DNA of 64,000 bases from Mycobacterium sp. DL (GCF_039729195.1 NZ_CP155796.1:186001-250000), one strand, 5' to 3'. Shown: positions 54,373-63,193, counted from the stretch's first letter. Made by a program: numbers and translations. Notes: a model not told the origin generated them from the sequence alone.

Positions 54373-55458
54373 GTGACTTTGCTTGCGCTTGAAGCCCGAT
54401 CGCGCGCTGCGGGTGCGCGTGTTGTCTCCATCATCGCGGTTATCGGTGTTCTTGCGGCGCTTCTGGCCTCCAACGTCAGCGCTGATCCAGCGGCCGACGC
54501 GCTCGCGGAATTGACCGAGCTGTCGCGACTGGCTGAGCAGACCACGGAGCAGATTCATACCGCACAAATCGACCTTGATGAGAAGCTTGCCGCGCAACAG
54601 ATTGCGGAGGAAGTGGCGGCCTCTGATCGCGCCACCGCTGACGCAGCGTCGGCCGACTTGACGAAGTATCAGGGCGCAGTCGATACGTTCGCGGCCGCCG
54701 CTTATATGGGTGGGGGCTCCGGAACGTTGGAGGCCGCATTGACGGCGACCTCTCCACAGGAGCTCATTGATGAGTTAGCGGTCCAGAAGACGCTTGCTTC
54801 GGAGCTGACCGCGCAGATGGTCGCTTTCCGATCGGCCGGTGCGCGAGCCGCCGAGGCCGTGGAGCGGTCCGCGAAGTCGGCGGCGCAAGCGCGGGCCGCG
54901 GCTGACGAGGCCGCGGCCGTGCGAACTGACCTCGAGGCCAAACAGCGTCGTGTGGAGGAGCAGATTGCTGCCGTGCAGGCCCGCTATGAGGCTTTGACGC
55001 CAGACCAGCAGGCGATCTTGGCCGATCCGGGTCCGTCGCCCCCGCGCATTCCCTCGCCGACGAGTGATCCAAGCATTGTCGCCATGCCGGGCCCAGCCGC
55101 CGACGGATCGTTGGGAGGCACGACTGCGATTGTCCAAGCCGCGCTGACGCGGGTGGGGTCACCGTATTCGTGGGGCGCCACAGGTCCGGATGCGTTCGAT
55201 TGCTCAGGATTGATCAAGTGGGCGTTCTTGCAGAACGGGAAGTCGTTGCCGCGATCCAGTCAGGCGCTTGCTCAAGGCGGGCAGCCAGTGGCCGTTGCAG
55301 ATGTCCAACCCGGTGACATCGTGACGTTCTATGCCGATGTCTCTCATGCGGGAATCTACATCGGTGACGGGATGATGGTCCATGCGTCGACATACGGGAC
55401 GCCGGTGAAGGTCGCGCCGATTTCCTCGGCACCGATCCATAACGTCCGGCGGTACTAG
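54373..55458 (+). CDS. Secreted NlpC/P60 peptidoglycan endopeptidase with coiled coil (RipA/RipC-like)
   Basis: A 361-aa exported hydrolase. A signal/anchor segment covers residues 1-37. A long Ala/Glu-rich coiled coil runs from about 45 to 210, as in RipA and RipC. A Pro-rich linker follows, and the NlpC/P60 domain ends the protein (about 250-361). The catalytic residues are Cys277 in DAFDCSGL, His in VSHAGIYIG and a second His in VHAST. It should cut D-Glu-mDAP bonds in wall peptides. GTG start. Operator site A lies just upstream. Confidence 0.88.
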   Translation: MTLLALEARSRAAGARVVSIIAVIGVLAALLASNVSADPAADALAELTELSRLAEQTTEQIHTAQIDLDEKLAAQQIAEEVAASDRATADAASADLTKYQGAVDTFAAAAYMGGGSGTLEAALTATSPQELIDELAVQKTLASELTAQMVAFRSAGARAAEAVERSAKSAAQARAAADEAAAVRTDLEAKQRRVEEQIAAVQARYEALTPDQQAILADPGPSPPRIPSPTSDPSIVAMPGPAADGSLGGTTAIVQAALTRVGSPYSWGATGPDAFDCSGLIKWAFLQNGKSLPRSSQALAQGGQPVAVADVQPGDIVTFYADVSHAGIYIGDGMMVHASTYGTPVKVAPISSAPIHNVRRY

Positions 55459-55534
55459 GCCGCCTCCAGATGGGCGTCCTTGCCCGTGACCCAATGGGAC
55501 GGCCTGCGATGAGACTGGTCTGATCGGCGAGGTG

Positions 55535-55551
55535 TCTTCATCAAATCTTCA
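55535..55551 (+). promoter_or_regulatory. Direct-repeat box 1 (TCTTCA-N5-TCTTCA)
   Basis: Two exact TCTTCA hexamers with an 11-bp period, 109 bp upstream of the DUF305 gene and in the same direction. OmpR-family response regulators bind such same-face direct repeats. Near-identical boxes are at 58345-58361 and, on the minus strand, 62932-62948. Confidence 0.65.
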
Positions 55552-55659
55552 CCGGAACACGAACCGTCCCATACTCCGAGTCGCCAGGCTTGAGGAGGCG
55601 GCGAGTGTGCTGCTGCGTGGACGCATGAGGTCCCATAGGTGCGTGAGGAAGGAAGTGCA

Positions 55660-56349
55660 ATGCAGCACAAGCGATATGGATTTGGACTCGCGGCGCTAGC
55701 GTCGTCGGTCCTGTTTGTCGGGGCCTGTTCGGATACAGCAACGGACTCTCCGCCATCGACCAACACCACATCGGCAGCAGCGTCGGCCTCGCCCAGCGAT
55801 GCCAGCGGCGACGCTGCCCACAACGACGCTGACGTGATGTTCACCCGCGGCATGATCCCTCATCACCAGCAGGCGATCGAGATGAGCAATATGCTTCTCG
55901 GCAAGCAGGGTATCGATCCCGAGGTCAGCTCGCTCGCCGAGGAAATCAAGAACGCTCAGGGGCCTGAGATCGAACAGATGCAGGGCTGGCTCCGGGAGTG
56001 GGGAATGTCGTCCGCGCCGGGCGGCAGCGGAATGCCTGGGCACGACATGCCTGGCCATCAAATGCCAGGCGGCGGCGACATGGGCGATATGGGCGACATG
56101 CCTGGTATGAGTGGCGGCGGCCACGGCATGATGTCGGAAGCCGACATGGCTGCGCTTCAGAATGCGCAGGGCGAGGAGGCCGCCCGGCTCTTCCTGACAC
56201 AGATGATCGAGCATCACCAGGGCGCGATCATGATGGCCCAGCAGGAAATTGACAACGGTCAGTTCCCGGCAGCGGTCGAGATGGCAGGAAACATCGTGTC
56301 CTCGCAGCAAGCAGAGATCGACACGATGCAGGACATGCTGGACAAATAA
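55660..56349 (+). CDS. DUF305 lipoprotein, Met/His-rich, probable copper-binding
   Basis: A 229-aa exported lipoprotein with the lipobox VGAC (Cys about residue 23). Two DUF305 halves each carry a His pair after Met: FTRGMIPHHQQAIEMS (about 62) and LTQMIEHHQGAIMMA (about 181). Between them a Met/His/Gly-rich linker (MPGHDMPGHQM and GDMGDMGDMPGM) could bind Cu+. ATG at 55660 has the ribosome site GGAAGG. DUF305 proteins occur with copper and metal resistance genes, in keeping with CopZ downstream. The role of the family is not proven. Confidence 0.85.
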   Translation: MQHKRYGFGLAALASSVLFVGACSDTATDSPPSTNTTSAAASASPSDASGDAAHNDADVMFTRGMIPHHQQAIEMSNMLLGKQGIDPEVSSLAEEIKNAQGPEIEQMQGWLREWGMSSAPGGSGMPGHDMPGHQMPGGGDMGDMGDMPGMSGGGHGMMSEADMAALQNAQGEEAARLFLTQMIEHHQGAIMMAQQEIDNGQFPAAVEMAGNIVSSQQAEIDTMQDMLDK

Positions 56350-56353
56350 CAGT

Positions 56354-57541
56354 TCAGAGTTGGACCCGTCGGGTTTGCACTGGCTCGGCCTGGATGGACG
56401 GCGCCTCGTCCCGCGGTTGGGCGACAGGCAGATCGACGGTGAAGGTTGCACCGGTGCCGGGTCCGGCGCTCGCTACGGCAATTGATCCGCCGTGAGCCTC
56501 AACAAGTGCCTTGGCGATGGCGAGTCCTAGCCCGGCGCCGCCGTGCTGGCGGTCACGGGCCGCGTCTACGCGGTAGAACCGTTCGAACACCCGGGTGACG
56601 TGCTCGGCGGCAATCCCTTCACCGGTGTCGGCGACGGCGATGCTCAACCGGTCCCCGTCGCGGACACAGCTGATTTCGACCAAGCCGCCGGAAGGCGTGT
56701 GCCGCAGCGCGTTTTCCAGCAGATTGCCCAAGACTTGGGAGAGCCGTTGCTCGTCGGCCCACAACGACGGTAGTGCCTGCTGGAGGCGTACGCGGAGTGC
56801 AACTCCTCTGGTGTCGTAGCGTTCCTGCGCCGCGGCGACACATTGACGCGTCAAGCGGCCAATATCGATGGTGTCGTACGACATGGAGACTGCGCTTTCC
56901 TCGGCCTTGGCCAGCGCGGCGAGGTCATTGGAGAATCGCACCAGCCGGCGAGTCTGGTCGCGCAGCATGGCTGCTGTCTGCGGTGTCAGGGTCCGCACTC
57001 CGTCCTCGAGGGCCTCGATGTAGGCCTCTAGCACCGCGACTGGTGTGCGGATCTCGTGCGCCAGGTCTCCGAATAGCCGCTGCCTCGTCGAATCAACCGA
57101 TTGAAGCTGGGAGGCCATCTGATTGAAGGCGGTGGAGAGCGCGTCAAAGTCGTCGCCCAGTCGCGGCGGCGACACACGGATGTCGTAGTTCCCTTTGGAC
57201 ACGTCCGTCGCTGCGGAGGCAACTTCGGTGATGGACCGCTGGAGTCGTCGACTGACATAAAAGCTGACTGCCAGCGCGGCCAGCGCCGATACTGCGAGGG
57301 CGCCCCCGATCGACATCACCGTTGCATAGCCGTAGGCCTCCTCGGCGTGCACCTCCTCCGGGGAGTCCACCGGCACCCCGGCACGGTGCAGATGTTCGCG
57401 AAACAGCGGAGGCCCGACGACAGCGGCCACCACCGCGGTCGTCGCGGCCCCGGCCACCAGGACAATGGCTTGGGCCGCCAGCAGTCGCAGCCCGATGCCA
57501 GGCCGTCGGCGCCGCCGGGGTGTTGACGCAGGCGGGGTCAC
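56354..57541 (-). CDS. Sensor histidine kinase
   Basis: A 395-aa membrane kinase. There are two membrane helices (about residues 18-42 and 74-96) with a short, about 30-residue, external loop, then HAMP (to about 150). The HisKA box DLAHEIRTP has the phospho-accepting His162. The HATPase domain shows the N box (LGNLLENALRHTP), G1 (VADTGEGI) and G2 (GGAGLGLAIAKALVE). The small external loop suggests sensing within or near the membrane. GTG start overlaps the regulator stop by four bases. It ends convergently 4 bp from the DUF305 gene. Confidence 0.9.
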   Translation of the reverse strand: MTPPASTPRRRRRPGIGLRLLAAQAIVLVAGAATTAVVAAVVGPPLFREHLHRAGVPVDSPEEVHAEEAYGYATVMSIGGALAVSALAALAVSFYVSRRLQRSITEVASAATDVSKGNYDIRVSPPRLGDDFDALSTAFNQMASQLQSVDSTRQRLFGDLAHEIRTPVAVLEAYIEALEDGVRTLTPQTAAMLRDQTRRLVRFSNDLAALAKAEESAVSMSYDTIDIGRLTRQCVAAAQERYDTRGVALRVRLQQALPSLWADEQRLSQVLGNLLENALRHTPSGGLVEISCVRDGDRLSIAVADTGEGIAAEHVTRVFERFYRVDAARDRQHGGAGLGLAIAKALVEAHGGSIAVASAGPGTGATFTVDLPVAQPRDEAPSIQAEPVQTRRVQL

Positions 57542-58284
57542 TGTCCCGTCCCCATCCGGTATCCCACACCTCGCACCGTGGCGATGTAGCGCGGGCGCGT
57601 TGCATCGTCGCGAAGTTTGCGCCTCAGATGACCGATGTGCACGTCGACGAGGTGTTCGTTGCCGACCCAGGGGCCGTCGCGGACGATCTCGAGAAGCTGA
57701 CGCCGGCTCAGTACAGTGCCTGGACGGCCTGAAAGGGCCTCGAGGATGTCGAACTCTGTGCGGGTCAACAAGATCTGCTCGTCGTCGATGCGTACCTCAC
57801 GGGCGGCGACATCGATGCTGAGCGCCCCGAATCGCCGCGGTGGTGTGATCTCGAGTTCGGCACCTGCGACGGCCGATTGCAGTACGCGGGGCCGACGCAG
57901 CATGGCGCGAATGCGCGCTACCAGCTCACGCGGGCTGAAGGGTTTGGTGATGTAGTCATCGGCGCCGACGGTGAGGCCGACGACGGTGTCGATTTCGGTG
58001 TCGCGAGCGGTGAGCATCACGACGTAGGCGTCGGAGAACGTGCGCAACTGCCTGCAGACTTCAAGTCCATCGATGCCGGGCAGACCGATGTCGAGGACGA
58101 CGACATCAGGGTCGAAGTCGCGCGCGATGGCGATCGCGTCGGCGCCGTCGCCGGCCACGACGGCCTCGAACTGCTCGCGTTCCAGATAGCTGGCAACCAC
58201 TTCGGCCAGGGGAAGTTCATCGTCGACGACCAGCGCACGGTATCCCTTCGTCTGCTCAGACGATGTGAACGGGTGGTGCGTCAT
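57538..58284 (-). CDS. OmpR/PhoB-family response regulator
   Basis: A 248-aa regulator. The receiver domain has the acidic pair DDE (about residues 21-23), the phosphorylated Asp65 in VVLDIGLPG, Thr in MLTARD and Lys in ITKPFSPREL. The C-terminal winged helix has LTRTEFDILEAL and VDVHIGHLRRKL with RYIATVRGVGYRM. The ATG at 58284 is chosen; a TTG two codons upstream is possible. It forms an operon with the kinase. The three TCTTCA-type boxes in this region are its most likely targets, one of them in its own upstream region. Confidence 0.92.
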   Translation of the reverse strand: MTHHPFTSSEQTKGYRALVVDDELPLAEVVASYLEREQFEAVVAGDGADAIAIARDFDPDVVVLDIGLPGIDGLEVCRQLRTFSDAYVVMLTARDTEIDTVVGLTVGADDYITKPFSPRELVARIRAMLRRPRVLQSAVAGAELEITPPRRFGALSIDVAAREVRIDDEQILLTRTEFDILEALSGRPGTVLSRRQLLEIVRDGPWVGNEHLVDVHIGHLRRKLRDDATRPRYIATVRGVGYRMGTGQ

Positions 58285-58344
58285 GTCCAATATGGTGCCC
58301 GCTGATGAGGCCGCGGTGGCCCAATCAGCCGGAGCCCGGCTTGA

Positions 58345-58361
58345 TCTTCAGGAGATCTTTA
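58345..58361 (+). promoter_or_regulatory. Direct-repeat box 2 (TCTTCA-N5-TCTTTA)
   Basis: Hexamers at 58345-58350 and 58356-58361 with an 11-bp period. It lies in the divergent gap, 61 bp upstream of the response-regulator gene and 62 bp upstream of the small membrane protein, and points towards the latter. Confidence 0.65.
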
Positions 58362-58422
58362 CAGGACGCATACCGATAGCGTCCTTCGGTTGGTCGACAC
58401 TGTCTGCGTAGGAGGGCGAGAT

Positions 58423-58620
58423 ATGGGCTGGCTGATGGACGTTTGCCTGAGCCGTCTTGGTTGGGAAGCCTGGTTGATCCTTTGTGTTGCTGTCGTCGTG
58501 TTGTGGGTGGTCGCCATCGCTGGGGCGGCGGCCGTATTCGATGCATCTGCACGGCCGCGGCGTTCCGACCGCCGTGATGCACTCGAGGAGCCTACGCACG
58601 GCCACGCTGAAGCGGACTGA
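58423..58620 (+). CDS. Small membrane protein
   Basis: A 65-aa protein. One membrane helix (about residues 14-37, WEAWLILCVAVVVLWVVAIAG split by its first residues) is followed by a short charged tail (ARPRRSDRRDALEEP). The ATG at 58423 follows GGCGAGAT, a weak ribosome site. It is divergent from the response regulator and preceded by box 2. The family is not recognised, but similar short membrane proteins accompany metal-resistance genes. Confidence 0.6.
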   Translation: MGWLMDVCLSRLGWEAWLILCVAVVVLWVVAIAGAAAVFDASARPRRSDRRDALEEPTHGHAEAD

Positions 58621-58938
58621 CTCATCAGCGGTGCAACCGGTACTGCTGCGCGGCCGGTAGCAGGAGTGGGGGTGGCTGCCGGTGGCCGCGAGTCGGGCAG
58701 GGCGGTGTGCCGACGTGGCATGTCCAGAGGCCTACACCGCGGTAAGTACGTACTTAGTTAGTACTGCGTTGGAACGTACATCTCTGCGAAATAAGGAGAA
58801 ACGCCTGTCCCAGTCTGAACTCGGCAACACCTGGTCAGGTCCCCGGCGTCTGGGCTGTTGGCCGCTACATTGGGAGGCTGCAGGGTGCCGCGCTGTGCGA
58901 ATCGGCTACCTCGTCAGAGCGGGCAGGAGTTGCGGCGG
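58621..58938. other. Intergenic region before the BlaI-type gene
   Basis: 318 bp with no convincing gene. Open frames here lack ribosome sites. Its notable content is operator site B at 58747-58763. Further downstream lies AAATAAGGAGAAA (58787-58799), a ribosome-site-like stretch that is not followed by a start codon in a useful frame. Confidence 0.6.
58747..58763. promoter_or_regulatory. Predicted BlaI-type operator, site B (TACGTA-N5-TTAGTA)
   Basis: The left half matches sites A and C exactly; the right half differs at two bases. The left half is also the centre of a perfect 12-bp palindrome, AAGTACGTACTT. It lies 176 bp upstream of the BlaI-type gene, which suggests autorepression. Confidence 0.6.
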
Positions 58939-59304
58939 ATGGAACAGCGAGGATTCGGCGATCTCGAAGCGGTGGTCATGGACTGGGTGTGGGATCACCA
59001 GGAGCCTGTCACAGTGCGTGACGTGTTCGAGGACCTGTCACAACAGCGACCTATCGCGTACACCACGGTGATGTCGACCATGGACAACCTGTATCGCAAG
59101 CGGTGGCTCAAACGGCAGCGAAACGGCAAGGCATATGTGTACCGGGCGGCGATGAGTCGTGAGGAGCGGTCAGCGCGGCTGATGAAAGCTGCATTCGACG
59201 CCGGCGGCGACACCAACACCGTGCTGGCATTTTTTGTCGAGCAGATGAGTACTGAGCAGTCGGCGCAACTCAAGGCGGCGCTGCGTAAGGGGCGGCGACC
59301 ATGA
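58939..59304 (+). CDS. BlaI/MecI/CopY-family transcriptional repressor
   Basis: A 121-aa winged-helix repressor. The N-terminal DNA-binding domain reads GDLEAVVMDWVWDHQEPVTVRDVF, in two overlapping parts, with the recognition helix AYTTVMSTMDNLYRKRWLKR and the wing YVYRAAMSREE. The C-terminal helices form the dimer interface. ATG at 58939 is chosen because CAGGAG precedes it and the product then has the family length. It overlaps the M56 peptidase gene by four bases. In BlaI/BlaR pairs the peptidase inactivates the repressor on a wall signal. CopY relatives instead sense copper, but no Cys motif is present here. Confidence 0.9.
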   Translation: MEQRGFGDLEAVVMDWVWDHQEPVTVRDVFEDLSQQRPIAYTTVMSTMDNLYRKRWLKRQRNGKAYVYRAAMSREERSARLMKAAFDAGGDTNTVLAFFVEQMSTEQSAQLKAALRKGRRP

Positions 59305-60221
59305 CGTCGGCTCTGTGGCTGGTGCTCTACGGCGTGGTGTTGGCGTGGCTAGCTCCACCGGTACTGCGGCGCCTTACTGGTGGCGGAGTGAGCCCGACCA
59401 TGGGTGTGGCCGCCTGGCTGGCCACGGTGGCCGCAGTGCTTGCGTCGTGGCTGGCGGCAGTTCTGCTGGCGGTTAACGCGACGTCGGACAGCATCCTCGA
59501 CGGCTCGGTGGTGACCCTCTGTCTGGAACTGTTCGGGTTCTCCGATCACACGCCGCTGGCTGGACGCCTCGGGTCTATTGCACTCATCGGTGGGGGGCTA
59601 CTGACTTCGGCGGTCGTAGCGCTGCGACTCGGACGCTGCCTGGCCAGACTGCGTACTCGAAGTCACGAGCACGCTCATGCGGCGCGCATCGTCGGTCGGC
59701 CTACCGACCATCCCCGCGTCGTCGTCGTCGAGGCCGACCTTCCCGCCGCGTACTGTGTCATCGGGCGTCCCCATGCGATCGTCGTGACCTCGGCGGCAGT
59801 GAAATCGTTGAACCGATCGGAACTGAAAGCGGTTCTCGCGCACGAGGATGCGCACCTTTCAGGGCATCATCATCACATTCTCATGGTGCTGCGTGCCCTC
59901 GCCGCCACCCTTCCCCATCTACCCTTGTTCGCCTCCGCTCACCAGGCTGTGGCGGAACTGCTGGAGATGTGCGCCGACGACACCGCCGCTCGTCGCGTCG
60001 GCACTCGTCCTTTACTCTCGGGGTTGCTTGCGCTGGCCGGTCACCGACCTCCCGTGGCCGAAGGTCTGGCCGCGGCGGCAACGGCGGTCCTTATCCGCGC
60101 CGAGCGACTGGTCACTCCGACGCGTCGGCACGTGCGGTGGCGTCACCGCGCTCTCCTGGTTACCGCCATCGCCGCCATGATCACCACTCCGGCGTTCATA
60201 CAGATGCTCTGCCACCACTAG
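59301..60221 (+). CDS. M56 (BlaR1/MecR1-type) membrane metallopeptidase
   Basis: A 306-aa membrane protein with membrane helices at about residues 3-23, 36-58, 90-110 and 279-300. The zinc motif HEDAH lies at residues 181-185 within ELKAVLAHEDAHLSGH, and a third ligand Glu is likely in LLEMCADDTA. It lacks the C-terminal penicillin-binding sensor domain of BlaR1, so it is a short form, as in other mycobacterial BlaI-M56 pairs. It should cleave or release the co-encoded repressor. The ATG overlaps its stop. Confidence 0.88.
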   Translation: MTSALWLVLYGVVLAWLAPPVLRRLTGGGVSPTMGVAAWLATVAAVLASWLAAVLLAVNATSDSILDGSVVTLCLELFGFSDHTPLAGRLGSIALIGGGLLTSAVVALRLGRCLARLRTRSHEHAHAARIVGRPTDHPRVVVVEADLPAAYCVIGRPHAIVVTSAAVKSLNRSELKAVLAHEDAHLSGHHHHILMVLRALAATLPHLPLFASAHQAVAELLEMCADDTAARRVGTRPLLSGLLALAGHRPPVAEGLAAAATAVLIRAERLVTPTRRHVRWRHRALLVTAIAAMITTPAFIQMLCHH

Positions 60222-60276
60222 GTGCCATCTAGCACTGAGGTGAACGTGGGCGCGCGCTTGTTCTCTCAGCGAGCAG

Positions 60277-61047
60277 TCAGCTTTCGATGATGCGAACGAC
60301 GTAAGGCGTCATCCCTGACTGCCGCACCGGGGAGATTTTGATCGGAACGCCGGTCCGCTGTGCCTCCAGCATCTGTCCGCCGCCCAGATAGATAGCTTCG
60401 TGCTGACTCCCGCCCGGCCCCCAGAAAAGCAAATCGCCTCGCTTCGCTTGGGAGGGCGGCACCTTTCGGCCGGCGTTGTACTGGTCACCGGACCATCGCG
60501 GGAGCAGAACGCCGACGCCGGCGAACGCGAATCGTGTCAGGCCTGAACAGTCAAAGCCCACGGTGCCTGCTCCTTGGTCGACGCCGCGGCTGGGACCGGT
60601 GAGGCTTCCGCCACCCCAGGAGTAGGGAACACCGATTTGTGTTCCCGCCCTGCGGATCACGTACTCGATTGCTTGGGCGCCATTGACCCGGTTTCCGCGC
60701 ACACTGGTCGACGGATTCGCGGCCGGACTGACAATTCCCAGGCTGCTGAGAAAGTTGCGACCCATACTCATGGCCGTCTGCGTCGCCACGGCCGTGGCCT
60801 GAAGAGAGGCGTTCGCGATGGCAACCGGATCACCGGGAGCGCCTGCGCTCGCCACCTTGGGAAGCAGTGGGTCCCACGGACCGGCGGCAGGTTGGGCCGA
60901 CGCGACCGGTGCACACGCGACGAAGAGCAGCACGACGATGCTGACGACACCGGGGAGCCGCCGAACGCGTCTCGCAACGCGCATCGCCGGATCAGACCGG
61001 TCAGCGCCGGCAATTGCCGCACTCCTGCTCCGGACGTCTGATTCCAT
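60277..61047 (-). CDS. Secreted NlpC/P60 peptidoglycan endopeptidase (RipA/RipB-like domain)
   Basis: A 256-aa exported hydrolase. The N-terminus has a signal segment (hydrophobic core near residues 34-48, cleavage after PVASA). A short helical part leads to the NlpC/P60 domain (about 120-256). The Rip-type motifs are IGVPYSWGGG, GFDCSGLTRFAF with the catalytic Cys, and QHEAIYLGGGQMLEA with the His and Glu of the triad. The ATG at 61047 has GAGGAG 5 nt upstream; later Met codons lack one. Operator site C lies 85-101 bp upstream. It is convergent to the M56 gene. Confidence 0.88.
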   Translation of the reverse strand: MESDVRSRSAAIAGADRSDPAMRVARRVRRLPGVVSIVVLLFVACAPVASAQPAAGPWDPLLPKVASAGAPGDPVAIANASLQATAVATQTAMSMGRNFLSSLGIVSPAANPSTSVRGNRVNGAQAIEYVIRRAGTQIGVPYSWGGGSLTGPSRGVDQGAGTVGFDCSGLTRFAFAGVGVLLPRWSGDQYNAGRKVPPSQAKRGDLLFWGPGGSQHEAIYLGGGQMLEAQRTGVPIKISPVRQSGMTPYVVRIIES

Positions 61048-61555
61048 GTCTTCTCCTCGGTGCGCCGCGCGGTGTCCTACTTCGTGCACCGATAGCGGGG
61101 CTGAACGCATACGTACGGCGCAGCAATCAAATACGTAGCTCCTACGTAGAAAAGCCTAACTCACAAAAGCCCCATCAGTAACAGTAGCCACATAATTACA
61201 ACGGTGAAATTCGCTGCGCCCATTCACATTGAATACGGGAAGGCGCTGGACAGGACCGTTCTGCGGCATGGAACACGCGCGTAAATGGTGCGCGGATTGG
61301 TGCGCACGCGCGTATGTCGGAGAAGAGTTCTGTGGGCCGTCGTTAAGCGGCAACAAGTCTGCCGAGGGGCGGTCACATTACGCCTCGTCGGCGTAGCGCC
61401 GCGACGGTTGATCGGGGAGTCTATGGGCTCCAGCGATGCCAGCTGCCCGTGCCGCGGCGGCGTCAACCGCTGACCTATTGCGCTTCAGAGAACGGGGATT
61501 CACTGATGCCGGGCACCGATGGCATGTCGGCTCAGGTGTCGAGCACTTGTGCTGC
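61048..61555. other. Intergenic region between the NlpC/P60 and L,D-transpeptidase genes
   Basis: 508 bp, with an AT-richer stretch at about 61120-61245. It holds operator site C and an extra TACGTA at 61110-61115. Two copies of the self-complementary octamer ACGCGCGT lie at 61275-61282 and 61306-61313. Short open frames exist but lack ribosome sites or recognisable products. I see no gene. Confidence 0.6.
61132..61148. promoter_or_regulatory. Predicted BlaI-type operator, site C (TACGTA-N5-TACGTA)
   Basis: TACGTA at 61132-61137 and 61143-61148, exactly the half-sites and 11-bp spacing of site A. It precedes the second NlpC/P60 gene, transcribed to the left. Confidence 0.72.
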
Positions 61556-62779
61556 TTAGAGGTTGGCGTTTCCAGCCTTCCATTGCTCCCAGGGGATGTT
61601 CCAGTCGCCGAGGCCGTCGGTTCCTGACAGGGTGGCGCCGGTGGTGTTGATGACTTCCACTATGTCGCCGCGTCTGGTGTTGTCGTAGAACCAGCGTGCA
61701 TTGGCTGGATTGACGTTGAGGCATCCGTGGCTGACGTTGGCGATGCCTTGGCTGCCCACCGACCATGGGGCAGAGTGCACATAGATGCCGCTGTAGGACA
61801 TTTGCGTGGCCCACTCGACTTCGGTGCGGTACCCGTCGGGAGAGTTGACGGGCACCCCGTAGGTCGACGAATCCATCACCAGGAATGAGTAGCGGTCGCC
61901 GATGAGGTAGGTGCCGTTGTCGGTGGGCGTTTTGGCTTTGCCCATGGAGATGGGCATGGTCTTGACGACTTCTCCGTTGCGCCGCACGGTCATCGTTTTG
62001 GTGGCGTCATCGGCGGTGGCGATGATCTGGTCGCCGATTGTGAAGCGCGTGGTGACGTCATCCTGGCCGAAGAGCCCGTCGCCGAAGTCGACACCGTAGG
62101 CCTTCACCGACACCTCAACGTTCGTGCCGGGCTCCCAATATTCGGCTGGGCGCCAGCGGACTTCACGATTGCTGAGCCAGTAGAAGGCGCCCTCGGCCCG
62201 GGGGTTAGTGGTCACCGTGATCGCCTGCTGCGCTGCGACCCGGTTCGTGATGTTCTCGTCAAAGCGAATCGCAATGGGTTGACCCACGCCCACCGTTTCG
62301 CCGTCGTTGGGCAGGACGTAGGGCATCGTCAGGCTGTCGGGGGAATGGGTTTCGAAGGTGGCTGTCGTGTTGGTCGCGCCGCCGAGTCCAAGTGCCTCGG
62401 CTTGCAGGGTGTATTGCTTGTTGTAGCCCAGCGGCTCCGCGGAGGACCAGGACACGCCGTCGGGGCTGAGTTGTCCGTCGACGAGTTTGCCCGCCTCGTT
62501 GGTCAGCGACACTTGGCCTAGAACGCCGTCGCTCGCGGACACGGTGACGGGGGAGTCCACGGCGACACCGATCGCGCCGTCGGTGACCGACGCCTGCAGT
62601 TTGGGCACCAGTAGGTCGGCGAACGGGGTGCCCTTGTCGGTGATGACGTCGGGCGTGGGCGTCGCTCCCGGCGACGAGGTGCAGGCGGCCGCGATCAGCA
62701 GCACCGCCACCGCGAGGACGGCGGTCCGCAGCCAGTGCGTCGTCGCTCGAATCAGCGGTGGGCGGCTGGTCTGCGGCAT
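61556..62779 (-). CDS. L,D-transpeptidase lipoprotein (LdtMt2-type)
   Basis: A 407-aa exported enzyme that makes 3-3 (mDAP-mDAP) cross-links in peptidoglycan. The lipobox AAAC gives a lipidated Cys near residue 28. Two Ig-like (BIg) domains span about 50-250. The YkuD catalytic domain (about 255-380) has the active-site motif SHGCLNVNP and the upstream His in [10 protein letters not shown] short conserved tail ends [11 protein letters not shown]. The ATG at 62779 gives almost the exact length of LdtMt2; the frame upstream is unrelated. Direct-repeat box 3 lies about 155 bp upstream. Confidence 0.92.
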   Translation of the reverse strand: MPQTSRPPLIRATTHWLRTAVLAVAVLLIAAACTSSPGATPTPDVITDKGTPFADLLVPKLQASVTDGAIGVAVDSPVTVSASDGVLGQVSLTNEAGKLVDGQLSPDGVSWSSAEPLGYNKQYTLQAEALGLGGATNTTATFETHSPDSLTMPYVLPNDGETVGVGQPIAIRFDENITNRVAAQQAITVTTNPRAEGAFYWLSNREVRWRPAEYWEPGTNVEVSVKAYGVDFGDGLFGQDDVTTRFTIGDQIIATADDATKTMTVRRNGEVVKTMPISMGKAKTPTDNGTYLIGDRYSFLVMDSSTYGVPVNSPDGYRTEVEWATQMSYSGIYVHSAPWSVGSQGIANVSHGCLNVNPANARWFYDNTRRGDIVEVINTTGATLSGTDGLGDWNIPWEQWKAGNANL

Positions 62780-62931
62780 GAGTGGGGCTCTCCGTATCGG
62801 GTTGTCGTCATCGGCTAGCGGGCTGGGCACCGCCTGGTGCGTCGCGAGGGCCGGTCGCGGGCGACGGTGCACCGTTCACGGGTATGCCTTCGAGTTTGCC
62901 CATGCGTGCTTTGGCTTTCTTAGTCCTTCGA

Positions 62932-62948
62932 TGAAGATTCGATAAAGC
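62932..62948 (-). promoter_or_regulatory. Direct-repeat box 3 (GCTTTA-N5-TCTTCA on the minus strand)
   Basis: Read on the minus strand, GCTTTA and TCTTCA recur with an 11-bp period, as in boxes 1 and 2. It is oriented towards the L,D-transpeptidase gene, 153-169 bp upstream of its start. Confidence 0.6.
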
Positions 62949-63193
62949 TGGCTCTACGAGCTGGCTCCTCGGGTTAGCGCAACCGCGAAATTCCGGGGCG
63001 CGTCCGTCTCTTCGCCCCAGCTGAAAGTGGTTGAGCCGGCTGACGGTGCCGTGGACCGCGGCGAGGACGGGGGCCGCCGGGTCGAGCGACGCTGCACTGC
63101 CGAGCCGGGTGGACTCGAATCGAGTCGTCGCAGTAAGTGCGACCAGCGTCGACGCGGCATCAGCACGGAGCCTGGAGAACGTGCCCTTGCATG

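Noticed and set aside
61275..61313. Two ACGCGCGT octamers 31 bp apart as an operator
   Set aside because: Self-complementary GC octamers are common by chance in this composition and no gene start lies nearby.
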